A DNA stretch of 44,542 nt from Defluviitaleaceae bacterium (GTDB lineage: Bacteria > Bacillota > Clostridia > Lachnospirales > WRAX01). This document shows positions 8,158 through 16,610 of the stretch, piece after piece. The stretch is from contig WRAC01000018.1 of assembly GCA_009780415.1 (NCBI GenBank), positions 1-44,542 of the forward strand. Reading direction: 5' to 3'. A program made the position numbers and the translations under genes. Below the pieces are notes generated by a model. It had not been told where the DNA came from, searched no databases, and worked only from the letters and a program-made list of their open reading frames with translations. How positions within the stretch are numbered: position 1 is the first letter of the stretch; every line of letters begins with the position of its first letter.

Positions 8158-8718
8158 TTAAAACCCCTTAAAATATTCACCCTTTACAAGCCTTGCCGCT
8201 GCGTTCGTTATGGATTCCAACATAGGTTCTCTGTTATAACGCGTGATGCCGATGCGGTCCTTCGGAACCGCGCCCACGTGGCGGCACCAGTTCTCCATCT
8301 CCACAAGGCATTGCGCCGTGCCGTTGCCGCTGCCGCCCGCCGCCGCGATAAGGTCTATTTGCTTGCCCTTCGCCGCGCTGCCGTTTTCGTTGAAACATTC
8401 GCACCTGCGGAAACGGTCAAGGAAATACTTCATGCGTTCGCTGGGCTGCCAGAAATAAACCGGCGTAACAAGGACGATGCCTTCGCAATCAAGGATTTTA
8501 ACGCGCAACCCGGCAAGAATGTCGTCAATAGCGCATACAGCCGTTTTGTAACATGTTCCCCAGCCGTCGCCGCACATACGGCAGGGTTCCAAATCGGACC
8601 GGCAAATGTCGATTAATTCCGCTTCCCCGCCGGCACCGGTTATTCCGTCATAAGCCGCTTTGCCGCAAGCGGCAGTCAGCCCGCCGGCGTTTGGGCTTGC
8701 CGTGATGATGATGTACAC
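8158..8718 (-). CDS. flavodoxin-family / NAD(P)H-dependent FMN reductase
   Basis: A 186-residue flavodoxin-fold oxidoreductase. The N-terminal ITASPNAGGLT is the FMN phosphate loop and VLVTPVYFWQPSERMKYFLDRF is the family signature. A CRMCGDGWGTC segment at about residues 46-56 recalls iron-sulfur flavoproteins, though the spacing is not the compact CxxCxxCxxxxxC of that group. The start is GTG at 8718, after AAGGGGGAG. The promoter upstream has an unusual long spacer with a dyad, described separately. It probably reduces flavin, quinone or disulfide-type substrates in the cytoplasm. Confidence 0.82.
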   Translation of the reverse strand: MYIIITASPNAGGLTAACGKAAYDGITGAGGEAELIDICRSDLEPCRMCGDGWGTCYKTAVCAIDDILAGLRVKILDCEGIVLVTPVYFWQPSERMKYFLDRFRRCECFNENGSAAKGKQIDLIAAAGGSGNGTAQCLVEMENWCRHVGAVPKDRIGITRYNREPMLESITNAAARLVKGEYFKGF

Positions 8719-8744
8719 AGAATCTCCCCCTTATTTTTTATATA

Positions 8745-8776
8745 GTTATAGTGACATGCCTTTAGGCAATTGTCAA
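8745..8776 (-). promoter_or_regulatory. promoter with 19-20 bp spacer and central dyad (MerR-like)
   Basis: On the minus strand, TTGACA (8771-8776) is separated by 19 bp from CTATAA, or 20 bp from TATAAC. The spacer is centred on TGCCT-AA-AGGCA. Over-long spacers with a central dyad are the mark of MerR-family-activated promoters. No regulator gene is adjacent. Confidence 0.45.
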
Positions 8777-8813
8777 TGGCATAATATTACCCCACTAATT
8801 AAAATATGTCCTC

Positions 8814-10079
8814 CTATCCGATTTTAATTATCCTTGCGCCAAGCTGCCGCAGTTTTTCGTCGATACGGTCGTATCCGCGCTCCAGGTGGTGGACGCCGAA
8901 TATCTCGGTAACGCCGTCAGCGCCCAGAGCGGCGATGATGAGAGCCGCTCCGGCACGGAGATCCGTCGCTTTCACGGGGCATCCGGCAAGGTTTCTCACA
9001 CCGTCCACGACGGCGGTACGCGAATCTATTTTAATGCAGGCGCCCATTCTGGACATTTCGGCGGCGTGCATATAGCGGTTCTCAAAAACCGTTTCGGTCA
9101 TAACGCCGCGCCCCGTTGAGACGGCCAAAAGCGCCATGAACTGTGCTTGCATGTCCGTCGGGAAGCCTGGGTATGGCAGTGTTTTAACGTCGGCTGCCTT
9201 GAGGCGGTCATCCGTTTTTATACTCAAAAGCCCCGGGCCGCTTTTTTCCTCTATTTGAGCACCCATTTCGCGAAGCTTTGCGATAACCGGGCGCAGATGG
9301 GCGGTATCGGCGTTTTCTAGGGAAACATCGCCGCCCGGGCGCGCACAGGCAGCCGCTAAAAACGTGCCTGCCTCAATGCGGTCGGGTATAATACGGTACT
9401 CACCGCCGTTCAGGCTGTCCACGCCGTTTACTGTAATGGTGTCTGTCCCCGCGCCGGAGATATCCGCACCTATGGAGACGAGGAAATTGCATAGATCGGT
9501 GATTTCCGGCTCAAGTGCGCAGTTGCCGATAATAGTACGGCCTTTGGCTAAGGTCGCCGCCATTATTATGTTTTCCGTCGCGCCAACGGAGGGGAAATCA
9601 AGATGCACCTCCGCCCCGCGCAATTTCGCGGCGGAAGCCTCTATATAACCGTGATTCAGGCCTATTTGCGCCCCAAGCGCCGCCATTCCCTTTAAATGCA
9701 AATCCACCGGACGCCCGCCAATGGCGCATCCTCCGGGCATAGCGGTCTTAACCTCTCCGAGCCGTGACAGCAGCGGCCCGAGGATAAGAAATGACGCGCG
9801 GATTTTACTTATAAGCTCATAATCCGCCGTATGCCTGCCAAGTTCCGAGGCGTCGATAATCATGCGTTCGCTTTTGCAATCATATTCCGTCGCCCCGCCA
9901 TAACTTTCGATAATGTTCTGCATAACAAAAATATCCGACAACGCCGGAACGTCATGTATTACGCATTTACCCCGCGCCATCAGCGCCGCCGCCATTATCG
10001 GAAGCGCGGCGTTCTTGCTGCCGCCGACGCGGACGCGGCCCGCCAACGGCGGGCTTTCTTCAATAATCAACCTGCTCAC
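8814..10079 (-). CDS. murA: UDP-N-acetylglucosamine 1-carboxyvinyltransferase
   Basis: A 421-residue enzyme of the first committed step of peptidoglycan synthesis, transferring enolpyruvate from PEP to UDP-GlcNAc in the cytoplasm. RVGGSKNAALPIMAAALMA near the N-terminus contains the substrate-binding Lys22 and Asn23. MPGGCAIGGRPVDLH carries Cys118, matching the fosfomycin-reactive catalytic Cys. The C-terminal block LERGYDRIDEKLRQLGA is typical. The start is GTG at 10079 after GAGGTGA. Length is normal. It is alone, divergent from the anti-sigma-like gene. Low-GC Firmicutes often have two MurA paralogues, so this may be either MurAA or MurAB. Confidence 0.93.
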   Translation of the reverse strand: MSRLIIEESPPLAGRVRVGGSKNAALPIMAAALMARGKCVIHDVPALSDIFVMQNIIESYGGATEYDCKSERMIIDASELGRHTADYELISKIRASFLILGPLLSRLGEVKTAMPGGCAIGGRPVDLHLKGMAALGAQIGLNHGYIEASAAKLRGAEVHLDFPSVGATENIIMAATLAKGRTIIGNCALEPEITDLCNFLVSIGADISGAGTDTITVNGVDSLNGGEYRIIPDRIEAGTFLAAACARPGGDVSLENADTAHLRPVIAKLREMGAQIEEKSGPGLLSIKTDDRLKAADVKTLPYPGFPTDMQAQFMALLAVSTGRGVMTETVFENRYMHAAEMSRMGACIKIDSRTAVVDGVRNLAGCPVKATDLRAGAALIIAALGADGVTEIFGVHHLERGYDRIDEKLRQLGARIIKIG

Positions 10080-10136
10080 ATATTCACCTCAACAATAATG
10101 AGTTTTGACAGCTTTTAATAAAAGAAAACGTAAATG

Positions 10137-10165
10137 TTGGAAAAAAATGAAAAGACGTGTATAAT
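10137..10165 (+). promoter_or_regulatory. sigma-A-type promoter for 10230-11294 genes
   Basis: TTGGAA (10137-10142), a 17-bp spacer and a consensus TATAAT (10160-10165), 64 bases before the chosen start of the first gene. Confidence 0.65.
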
Positions 10166-10229
10166 GAATAAGATGAAGCGAAAGGACGAATAGCTATATG
10201 TGATAAACTTCATTAGGAGCGGATCAGAT

Positions 10230-10640
10230 ATGGCGGAGAGAATACTTGCTGAAGATATATTACATGAAACAGAGAATGTTGAGCTTTCGCTTCCCGTAAA
10301 CGCGGCCTATATCAGCGCCGCGAAACAGACGGCGTTTTCCGTGGCCGGCAGGATGGGTTTCGACGCGCAGGAACAGCACGATATCAAGACAGCCGTTTCC
10401 GAAGCCTGCGCGTACCTTATAAAAGGGCTTGCGGGCGGCGCGGCAAAGGCGTATACCATTACGTTCAGGCTTACCGGCGGGCATATATCAATCAGTATGA
10501 GCTGCCCATCCGGGGATATAACATCTTTTACGGACGGGGATAACAACTTGCAAAAGATACGGTATTTAGTTGATCATTTTGAAATTCTGAACAACGGCAG
10601 TGTTTTTGAGATTGCAATGTCTAAAAATCATAACGAATAG
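10230..10640 (+). CDS. RsbW/SpoIIAB-like HATPase-fold protein, degenerate ATP site
   Basis: A 136-residue protein resembling anti-sigma serine kinases of the RsbW type (HATPase_c_2 fold): LPVNAAYISAAKQTAFSVAGRMGF and DIKTAVSEACAYL match the N-terminal and N-box helices. The usual Asn of the N-box (EAxxN) is Tyr, and the DxGxG box is replaced by SCPSGDI, so ATP binding is doubtful. I chose the ATG at 10230 because AGGAGCGG lies just upstream; a GTG at 10200 is also open. No partner sigma factor or antagonist is nearby. The tmk gene follows 15 bases later. Confidence 0.65.
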   Translation: MAERILAEDILHETENVELSLPVNAAYISAAKQTAFSVAGRMGFDAQEQHDIKTAVSEACAYLIKGLAGGAAKAYTITFRLTGGHISISMSCPSGDITSFTDGDNNLQKIRYLVDHFEILNNGSVFEIAMSKNHNE

Positions 10641-10655
10641 CAAAGAGGGAAAATA

Positions 10656-11294
10656 TTGAAAAAACGCGGAATGTTTATTGTTTTCGAGGGCCTAGACGGC
10701 AGCGGCAAAACCACGCAGTTAAGCAAATTAGCGGATATGCTTAAACAGAGGAAAGTTAAATGCATAACCACACAGGAACCTACCGATTTTCCTACCGGGG
10801 TTTTAATTCGTGAGGCATTAAGGAAGAATGTGGAGTTTCTGCCGGAAACACTTGCCCTTCTCTTTGCGGCTGACCGTTTTGAGCATGTAAACAAAGCGAT
10901 TCTGCCCGAATTAAATAAAGGCGTATCCGTTTTATGCCATCGGTTCGTTTTCTCAAACCTCGCGTTTCAGGGTTTGGCAATGCCTATGGACAAGGTGCTG
11001 GCATACAACCGATCCGCACTTGACTTGTTAATGCCGGATTTAACCGTTTTTGTTGACACCCCGCCGGATTTATGTATTCGGCGGATACATAGGGAACGTG
11101 AAAATATTGAGCTGTTTGAGCGTGAGGATATTTTACGTGCGGTCAGAGAAAACTATCTGCGGGCGTTTGAGATGCTGCCAGATACCGAAGTGTGGCGGAT
11201 AGATGGCGACAGGCCCGAGGAGGAGGTTTTTGCCGATATATGGGAAAAACAGACCGGAGGCGGTCTCAGCCGCCTCCTTACAAGGTACATATAA
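10656..11294 (+). CDS. tmk: thymidylate kinase
   Basis: A 212-residue dTMP kinase making dTDP for DNA synthesis. The P-loop is GLDGSGKT (residues 12-19), the DR motif is AADRFEH and the lid/LID-proximal region is RIHRERENIELFER. The start is TTG at 10656, which has an AGAGGG site at the right spacing; an ATG five codons later is possible. The last codons contain a perfect GGAGGCGG/CCGCCTCC hairpin. The protein ends slightly longer than typical, with GGGLSRLLTRYI. It is probably co-transcribed with the preceding RsbW-like gene. Confidence 0.9.
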   Translation: MKKRGMFIVFEGLDGSGKTTQLSKLADMLKQRKVKCITTQEPTDFPTGVLIREALRKNVEFLPETLALLFAADRFEHVNKAILPELNKGVSVLCHRFVFSNLAFQGLAMPMDKVLAYNRSALDLLMPDLTVFVDTPPDLCIRRIHRERENIELFEREDILRAVRENYLRAFEMLPDTEVWRIDGDRPEEEVFADIWEKQTGGGLSRLLTRYI

Positions 11295-11312
11295 GATACG
11301 ATAAACGTATTT
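11293..11312 (+). terminator. short intrinsic terminator after tmk
   Basis: ATACG, a five-base loop and CGTAT are followed by TTTTTT, directly after the tmk stop codon. The stem is short, so it may be a weak terminator. Confidence 0.45.
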
Positions 11313-11369
11313 TTTAAGTTGTTTTAAATATATGCCTTGCTGATATTATTATATGCGGAAACGGGTTTT

Positions 11370-12467
11370 TTATAGCTCCATCTTTGTAAAAAGCTGATCC
11401 ATTTTTGTCAGAAGAAGGAAGTTGCCGCGTACCTTTAGCTGTCCAATCATGAAGGCTTTTTGCGCGGACAGCTTACCGGTTAAAATATCTGTCCATATTT
11501 TTGAATCCACTGTTATTTGCATCTCAGCGTCAGTGGACGCGCTTTCGTCATGACGGCATTGCACGCCATCAATAGTTACCGTCGCGCCGAAGTTTTCGTC
11601 CCCGGTTATATTCAGCGCAATAACCGTGCGGATGCCGGCGGCAAGCTGCGGATTAAAATAATGCGGCATACTGGCGGTTAATTGTTTGCTGGTTTTATTG
11701 CGCGGTTTTATGGGCAGCGCCGGCTTTTCGGGTTTTACGGGGTTTTCCAGCCTTTGCGCCACAAACTGTGTAATATCCGAAATATCCTGCTCCTGCTCAT
11801 CCGTCAGAATCTGGTTTTGCGCGCGTTCTTTTATTTTGTTGTAGAGGCTCTCGTCCCCTATTTCGACTGTAACGTCGGGGGTGTCTTCCTCGTTTTGCGC
11901 CGCGATGTCAACCGTGTGGGTCTCAAGTGGGTAGAACTTGCGCCCCTGACGTAAAATGCGGTAATAATCCTCTGTCTGTTTTTCCACAAACAACCGCGCG
12001 TCGGCATCGGTTTCAAGCGCACCGCCCGGCAGCCAGATCCGAACGCTGTCGCTGCCGCCCAAATGCCCGATAATCCGGGACATGCTTTCCAGGGCTTCGC
12101 GTGTGCCGGCGTATCTGCCTTCGCCCGATACTACAACCATGCAATTCTTATCCAGCAACGCGTGGGAAAACTGCGGCTGTGAAAAATGTTCCAAAAACGC
12201 CTGCATCTGCGCCGCAACCCCGCCAAGCGCCGCCGGCGCAACAAAAACCGCGCCCGCCGAACCCATAATTTCGTAAATCGCGTCGTGAACAGCCGTTATG
12301 ACAGGCTCCGGCGCTTTTTCCGACGATCCATGGAATGGTATTTTTATCCTATCCAGTTTTATGTGAACGATTTCCTCGCCCAGCTCGGCAAGCGTCTCCG
12401 TCACTATCCGCATCATCGCATCTGCGGCGGAACCTGCCGCTGAAGCGTTTATTACAGCTATTTTCAT
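11370..12467 (-). CDS. flavodoxin-fold reductase fused to SCP2 sterol-carrier-like domain
   Basis: A 365-residue two-domain protein. Residues 1-185 resemble NADPH-dependent FMN reductases: MKIAVINAS at the start, VFVAPAALGGVAAQMQAFLEHF in the middle. A charged linker follows. Residues from about 265 form an SCP2-like lipid-binding domain ending in WTDILTGKLSAQKAFMIGQLKVRGNFLLLTKMDQLF. The ATG at 12467 overlaps the stop of the upstream peptidase-like gene as ATGA, with GGGAGGCGACCG before it, so the two are translationally coupled. A start 39 bases upstream is open but lacks support. The function is unknown; a redox protein acting on a lipid-like ligand is an inference. Confidence 0.75.
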   Translation of the reverse strand: MKIAVINASAAGSAADAMMRIVTETLAELGEEIVHIKLDRIKIPFHGSSEKAPEPVITAVHDAIYEIMGSAGAVFVAPAALGGVAAQMQAFLEHFSQPQFSHALLDKNCMVVVSGEGRYAGTREALESMSRIIGHLGGSDSVRIWLPGGALETDADARLFVEKQTEDYYRILRQGRKFYPLETHTVDIAAQNEEDTPDVTVEIGDESLYNKIKERAQNQILTDEQEQDISDITQFVAQRLENPVKPEKPALPIKPRNKTSKQLTASMPHYFNPQLAAGIRTVIALNITGDENFGATVTIDGVQCRHDESASTDAEMQITVDSKIWTDILTGKLSAQKAFMIGQLKVRGNFLLLTKMDQLFTKMEL

Positions 12468-13930
12468 CGGTCGCCTCCCTCCGGCAGCCCTTCGCCATGA
12501 AGCCAAGCATCGAAAAAACCGCGCAGACAGCCGTTATAAGCCTCTTCCGCCGCCCGTATCAGACTTTCCTCGTTCGCGATAGCAAGGTAATTGGTGCGGT
12601 AATATATGCGCAGGAATTCGTCGTAAGCTTCGCTGCCGATTAATCCGCGCAAGGCATGGAACATCAATGCCGCTTTGTGTGTCTGAATTGCCGTATGCGC
12701 GGCGTTTGAGGCGTAAACGCTGATATGTCCCGCAATGGCTGACGAATGTTCCATTAACCTGATTTCACGCTTAACCCCGGCGGCCAAATCCGTCATATGC
12801 CTCTCCAAGCCCTCCTCGTCCCCGCGGTTTAAGAATCTGACGGCGGTGTAGTAAGCCAATCCGTCGCACAGCCAGGCTTCCCTGATTTGGTCGTTGCCGA
12901 CGACACCGTAGAACCATTGCTTAGCGACGGCGGAAACCAGTTGCAGCGCGGCTTCATCCTTATCCGCACTCTGTACCGTTTCCGTGTTTACGAAGATAAG
13001 CTGCGGGTAAATGGCTGTGGCGGCGTAGTTGCCGTTTTCAGCTATTTTAAAGGATTTATAGGGATAACCGCCGATTGTCTCCGAAAAATAGTCAAGCGCT
13101 TCGATTGCTATAGAAAAGCTTGTATTTTCATCAATATCGGATAGCATGAAGGTCTTTACATGCACCCCGCTTTCAGAAATAAAAGTGGTTTCGCGGTATT
13201 CATTGCTGGCGGCGAAAGCGAAATCCCGCACCAATACCGCGTTAAAAGCCGTGGTTTTATGGTCGCCCGCTTCGGAAACGGAGGCGTCGCCCGTACCCAC
13301 TACTATATAATCCGCCGGGGTGGTGATTTTTACGTTAAAGTTGGCGATGTTTGAAAAGAAAGGCCTTCCCGCCGGGTAATACGGATCGGCGCGCCATTGC
13401 TGTTCGGCCCTGTTGTAAACCGAAAGGAGCGGTACAAAATTCCCAAACCACGCCGTATTGCCGTTTGCGCCGGTTCTGTGCGATATTTCGGGGATAGTCG
13501 CCTCGAAATGAACGCTGATGGATACCTCCTGCTCTTTTTCCAAAACGAAGGGCAGGAAAACCGTGAGGCTTGTGCCGTTTACGCTGTGCCTGCTCATATC
13601 TCCGTTTACAAAGGTGTTGATGACGTTGATACCGCCATAGCCGATGCCTTTAGGGAAAATCGCGTCAAAATCCCGTCTGAAATAAGGCGTCGGAGCGTAG
13701 CCTTCCGCAAAAGCGTTGAAATAAAGGTTAAATAAAACCCTGGCTTGCGGGCTTCCGGTCCTGTTTGTATATGTTACGCGCTGAAATCCTATTATATCAC
13801 GCGTTTCCGGGAAATATTCCAGCGATATGGAATATTCGTTGCGTATCAGCGGCTCCTGCACGGCGGCATGCAAATAAACCGCATGGTTAAGAGCCAAAAC
13901 AGTGATTAAGGCGCATATTAAAATTTTCAT
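12464..13930 (-). CDS. M1-family aminopeptidase-like protein, zinc site lost
   Basis: A 488-residue exported protein: residues 1-23 look like a signal peptide (hydrophobic, ending HAA). The fold is clearly M1 aminopeptidase, with KQWFYGVVGNDQIREAWL after the metal motif. However, the zinc motif HExxH is SAVAK at 333-337, and the third ligand, 19 residues after the last motif position, is Asp356 instead of Glu. The GAMEN-like exopeptidase strand also reads NYAATAIYPQ. It is therefore probably not a peptidase but may bind peptides or substrate. The neighbour downstream is coupled by an ATGA overlap. The best ribosome site (GGGAGG) lies rather far upstream of the ATG. Confidence 0.82.
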   Translation of the reverse strand: MKILICALITVLALNHAVYLHAAVQEPLIRNEYSISLEYFPETRDIIGFQRVTYTNRTGSPQARVLFNLYFNAFAEGYAPTPYFRRDFDAIFPKGIGYGGINVINTFVNGDMSRHSVNGTSLTVFLPFVLEKEQEVSISVHFEATIPEISHRTGANGNTAWFGNFVPLLSVYNRAEQQWRADPYYPAGRPFFSNIANFNVKITTPADYIVVGTGDASVSEAGDHKTTAFNAVLVRDFAFAASNEYRETTFISESGVHVKTFMLSDIDENTSFSIAIEALDYFSETIGGYPYKSFKIAENGNYAATAIYPQLIFVNTETVQSADKDEAALQLVSAVAKQWFYGVVGNDQIREAWLCDGLAYYTAVRFLNRGDEEGLERHMTDLAAGVKREIRLMEHSSAIAGHISVYASNAAHTAIQTHKAALMFHALRGLIGSEAYDEFLRIYYRTNYLAIANEESLIRAAEEAYNGCLRGFFDAWLHGEGLPEGGDR

Positions 13931-14020
13931 CTTATTTGTATTGATATTCCTGCCTCCCTTGTCGTATCATTAAGTATAGCACATTTTTCGCGGGATTCAA
14001 GAAAAAATTAGGAGATTGGC

Positions 14021-15082
14021 ATGAAAAAGATTATATTAACGGGCGGAGGGTCTGCCGGGCATGTTACGCCTAACCTTGCGCTGGCGCCGGTTTTGCGCGA
14101 AGCCGGATTCGATGTGGAATATATTGGCGGTAAAAACGGGATGGAAAGGGCGCTGGTTGAACAGGCCGGTATACCTTACCACGGCATTTCAACGGGCAAA
14201 CTCCGCCGGGACAAGCTTTTGAGCCTGAAAAACCTGAGCGATATGTTCGGAGCCGCGGCGGGTGTGGGGGATTCGATTAAAGTTATGAAAAAGGTTAAAC
14301 CGGATATTATTTTTTCGAAAGGCGGTTTTGTCGGCTTGCCCGTAGCCATTGCCGCACGAATGCGCCGCGTGCCCCTTGTGCTGCATGAGAGCGATTTGTC
14401 CTCAGGCCTTGCGAACCGCCTAAGCATGGGCTTTGCGAAGGCTATATGCGCCTCGTTCCCGGAAACAATGCAAAGTCTGCCGCCGCGAAAGGCGGTTTTA
14501 ACCGGGAATCCTATACGCAAGGAGCTTTTGGCGGGCAACGCGGATAAAGGGAGATCTCTGTGCGGCTTTGCGGGAAATAAGCCCGTGATCCTTATGATGG
14601 GCGGGAGCCTGGGTTCGGAAAGGTTAAACAACGCGCTTATATCCGCGTTGCCCAAGCTTTTGCAAAAGTATGATATTATCCATATCTGCGGACGCGGCAA
14701 GATGGATGGCGGTTTGAAACAAACCGGATACGCCGCTTTTGAGTACCTTGGAAACGGCTTGGGCGATGTGCTTGATTTGGCGGATGTTATCGTTTCCCGG
14801 GCAGGTTCCAACGCACTGAATGAGTTTCTGGCGCTGCGCAAACCCAGCCTTCTGATACCGCTGGCACGCGCCACACGCGGCGATCAGATACAAAACGCGC
14901 GGAGTTTTGCCGAACGGGGTTTCGCTATGGTTTTGGATGAACAAGCGCTTACATCAGACGCGTTGACCGCAAACATAGACAGCCTTTACCGCAAGCGCCA
15001 TGACTTTATTTTAAATATGGAAAAATCTCCTGTTTCAAACGCTGCGAATGAGGTTGTAAAGGTTATATTAAATAATGTATAA
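14021..15082 (+). CDS. murG: UDP-GlcNAc:undecaprenyl-PP-MurNAc-pentapeptide GlcNAc transferase
   Basis: A 353-residue GT28 glycosyltransferase making lipid II at the cytoplasmic membrane face. The N-terminal TGGGSAGHVTPNLAL is the first Gly-rich loop, HESDLSSGLANR follows, then MMGGSLGSERLN, and the C-terminal UDP-GlcNAc site is VSRAGSNALNEFLALRKPSLLIPL. Length is normal. The ATG at 14021 follows TTAGGAGATT. It stands outside a classical mur/fts cluster and is followed 8 bases later by a PHP-domain gene. Confidence 0.93.
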   Translation: MKKIILTGGGSAGHVTPNLALAPVLREAGFDVEYIGGKNGMERALVEQAGIPYHGISTGKLRRDKLLSLKNLSDMFGAAAGVGDSIKVMKKVKPDIIFSKGGFVGLPVAIAARMRRVPLVLHESDLSSGLANRLSMGFAKAICASFPETMQSLPPRKAVLTGNPIRKELLAGNADKGRSLCGFAGNKPVILMMGGSLGSERLNNALISALPKLLQKYDIIHICGRGKMDGGLKQTGYAAFEYLGNGLGDVLDLADVIVSRAGSNALNEFLALRKPSLLIPLARATRGDQIQNARSFAERGFAMVLDEQALTSDALTANIDSLYRKRHDFILNMEKSPVSNAANEVVKVILNNV

Positions 15083-15090
15083 TATAAAAT

Positions 15091-15762
15091 ATGTATTTAT
15101 ATGAGACTCATTTGCATACGTCGCCGGTCAGCGCGTGCGCGGGCGCTTCGCCTGCCGCGCAGGTGCACGCTTATAAAAAAAGAGGGTACGCCGGGATCAT
15201 TGTTACCGATCACTTTATAAACGGTAATTCAAGCTGTCCCCCTAACCTGCCTTGGATTAAAAAAATGGCGTATATCGCGTCGGGTTATCACGAAGCTAAA
15301 AAAGCGGGGGATAAATGCGGTGTTGACGTTTTTTTCGGATGGGAATTTTGTATAGACGGATCGGATTTCCTGACATACGGGTTGACGCTTGATTTTCTTT
15401 TGGCAAATCCCGGTCTGGATAGGCTTAATATTGAGCAATACAGCGTTTTAGTGCGTAGGAACGGAGGATATATATGTCAGGCGCATCCTTTCAGGAAGGC
15501 TTGGTGGATTCCGAACCAATTCCCGATGGAGCCTCACCTTTTGGACGCCGTGGAAATATATAATGCCAGCGATCAAGATAAAACCAATGATAAGGCCCGG
15601 GATTTCGCCGCTTTTCACAATCTGCCCATGCAAGCCGGCAGTGATTCGCATTACGTGAATATTCCATTTACCAGCGGTATTATGCTTGATAAGAAAGCGG
15701 AAAGTATTTTTGACATTATCGCGGCTATTAAATCAGGGGCGGCGAAGCTTATTGTTCCATAA
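15091..15762 (+). CDS. PHP-domain metal-dependent phosphoesterase
   Basis: A 223-residue protein of the PHP (polymerase and histidinol phosphatase) superfamily. Metal ligands are visible as ETHLHTS at the N-terminus, VTDHF at about 39-43, CQAHPFR in the middle and AGSDSHY near the C-terminus. It probably hydrolyses a phosphoester. It follows murG closely and may be co-transcribed. Its 3' end overlaps the convergent rbgA gene by 14 bases. Confidence 0.82.
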   Translation: MYLYETHLHTSPVSACAGASPAAQVHAYKKRGYAGIIVTDHFINGNSSCPPNLPWIKKMAYIASGYHEAKKAGDKCGVDVFFGWEFCIDGSDFLTYGLTLDFLLANPGLDRLNIEQYSVLVRRNGGYICQAHPFRKAWWIPNQFPMEPHLLDAVEIYNASDQDKTNDKARDFAAFHNLPMQAGSDSHYVNIPFTSGIMLDKKAESIFDIIAAIKSGAAKLIVP

Positions 15763-16609
15763 TTTCCGGCCTTTCAAGCGAAACCCTTCCCAGCTTGCCG
15801 TCACGGAATTCATGCACGAGGGTTACCGCCGCACGTTCCAAATCAACAGCGCCGCCCGTAAGCCTAAAGCCGCGCGCCGCACCGATTTTTTCAAGTAAGG
15901 CGAAGTCAGATTCGTCCTCCGTAAAATCAACCTTATACCGGGTTTTTACAGCCGCCGGAGTTATATCGCGTAAAAGTTTCAAGCCATAGAGCGCCAGTTC
16001 CGTCATATCGGGTATGGTTTCCTTTACAGCTCCGGTTAATGCAAGCAGCGCGGAAACATCCGGGTCGTCAACCTTGGGCCAGAGGATGCCCGGTGTATCC
16101 AGAAGCTCGAAAACCGGGCTTATGCGAACCCATTGCCGTCCGCGCGTGACGCCCGGCCTGTCCGCCGCCGCCGCCGCCTGCCGTCTGGCATATTGGTTTA
16201 TAAGCGTTGATTTGCCGACGTTCGGTATGCCCAGCACAATGGCGCGGGTGGTAACCCCTACCCTGCCCTTGCTTTTCTGTTTTTCATGTTTTTTTCGCAT
16301 AAGGGCTTCGGCGGCTTGGATTACGGCTGTCTGGTGCTTGGATGAATTCGATTTCGCGGCAATTGCATGCGTACCTTGGGACGCGTAAAAATTCACCCAT
16401 TTCGCCGTTACGCCTTCTTCGGCAAGGTCAGCCTTGTTTAAAACAATAATATGCTTTTTACCCGCCGTAATTTCGCGGATATCGGGGTTACGGCTGCTTA
16501 GGGGTATACGCGCGTCCAAAAGCTCCACCACAACGTCGCACAGGGAAACATCGGCCATTATAATCCGCTTGGATTTGGTCATATGGCCGGGATACCAATG
16601 AATATTCAT
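15749..16609 (-). CDS. rbgA: ribosome biogenesis GTPase RbgA (YlqF)
   Basis: A 286-residue circularly permuted GTPase needed in Firmicutes for late 50S subunit assembly. The N-terminus MNIHWYPGHMTKSKR and VVELLDARIPLSSRNPDI are family signatures. The G motifs occur in permuted order: G4 NKADL, then G1 GIPNVGKST, then G3 DTPG. An ANTAR-like C-terminal RNA-binding region follows. It begins one base after the preceding gene's stop, so both belong to one minus-strand operon. Confidence 0.93.
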   Translation of the reverse strand: MNIHWYPGHMTKSKRIIMADVSLCDVVVELLDARIPLSSRNPDIREITAGKKHIIVLNKADLAEEGVTAKWVNFYASQGTHAIAAKSNSSKHQTAVIQAAEALMRKKHEKQKSKGRVGVTTRAIVLGIPNVGKSTLINQYARRQAAAAADRPGVTRGRQWVRISPVFELLDTPGILWPKVDDPDVSALLALTGAVKETIPDMTELALYGLKLLRDITPAAVKTRYKVDFTEDESDFALLEKIGAARGFRLTGGAVDLERAAVTLVHEFRDGKLGRVSLERPEIMEQ

Positions 16610-16610
16610 A

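Noticed and set aside
11253-11278. GGAGGCGG/CCGCCTCC hairpin as terminator
   Set aside because: It lies inside the tmk coding region and lacks a T-run.
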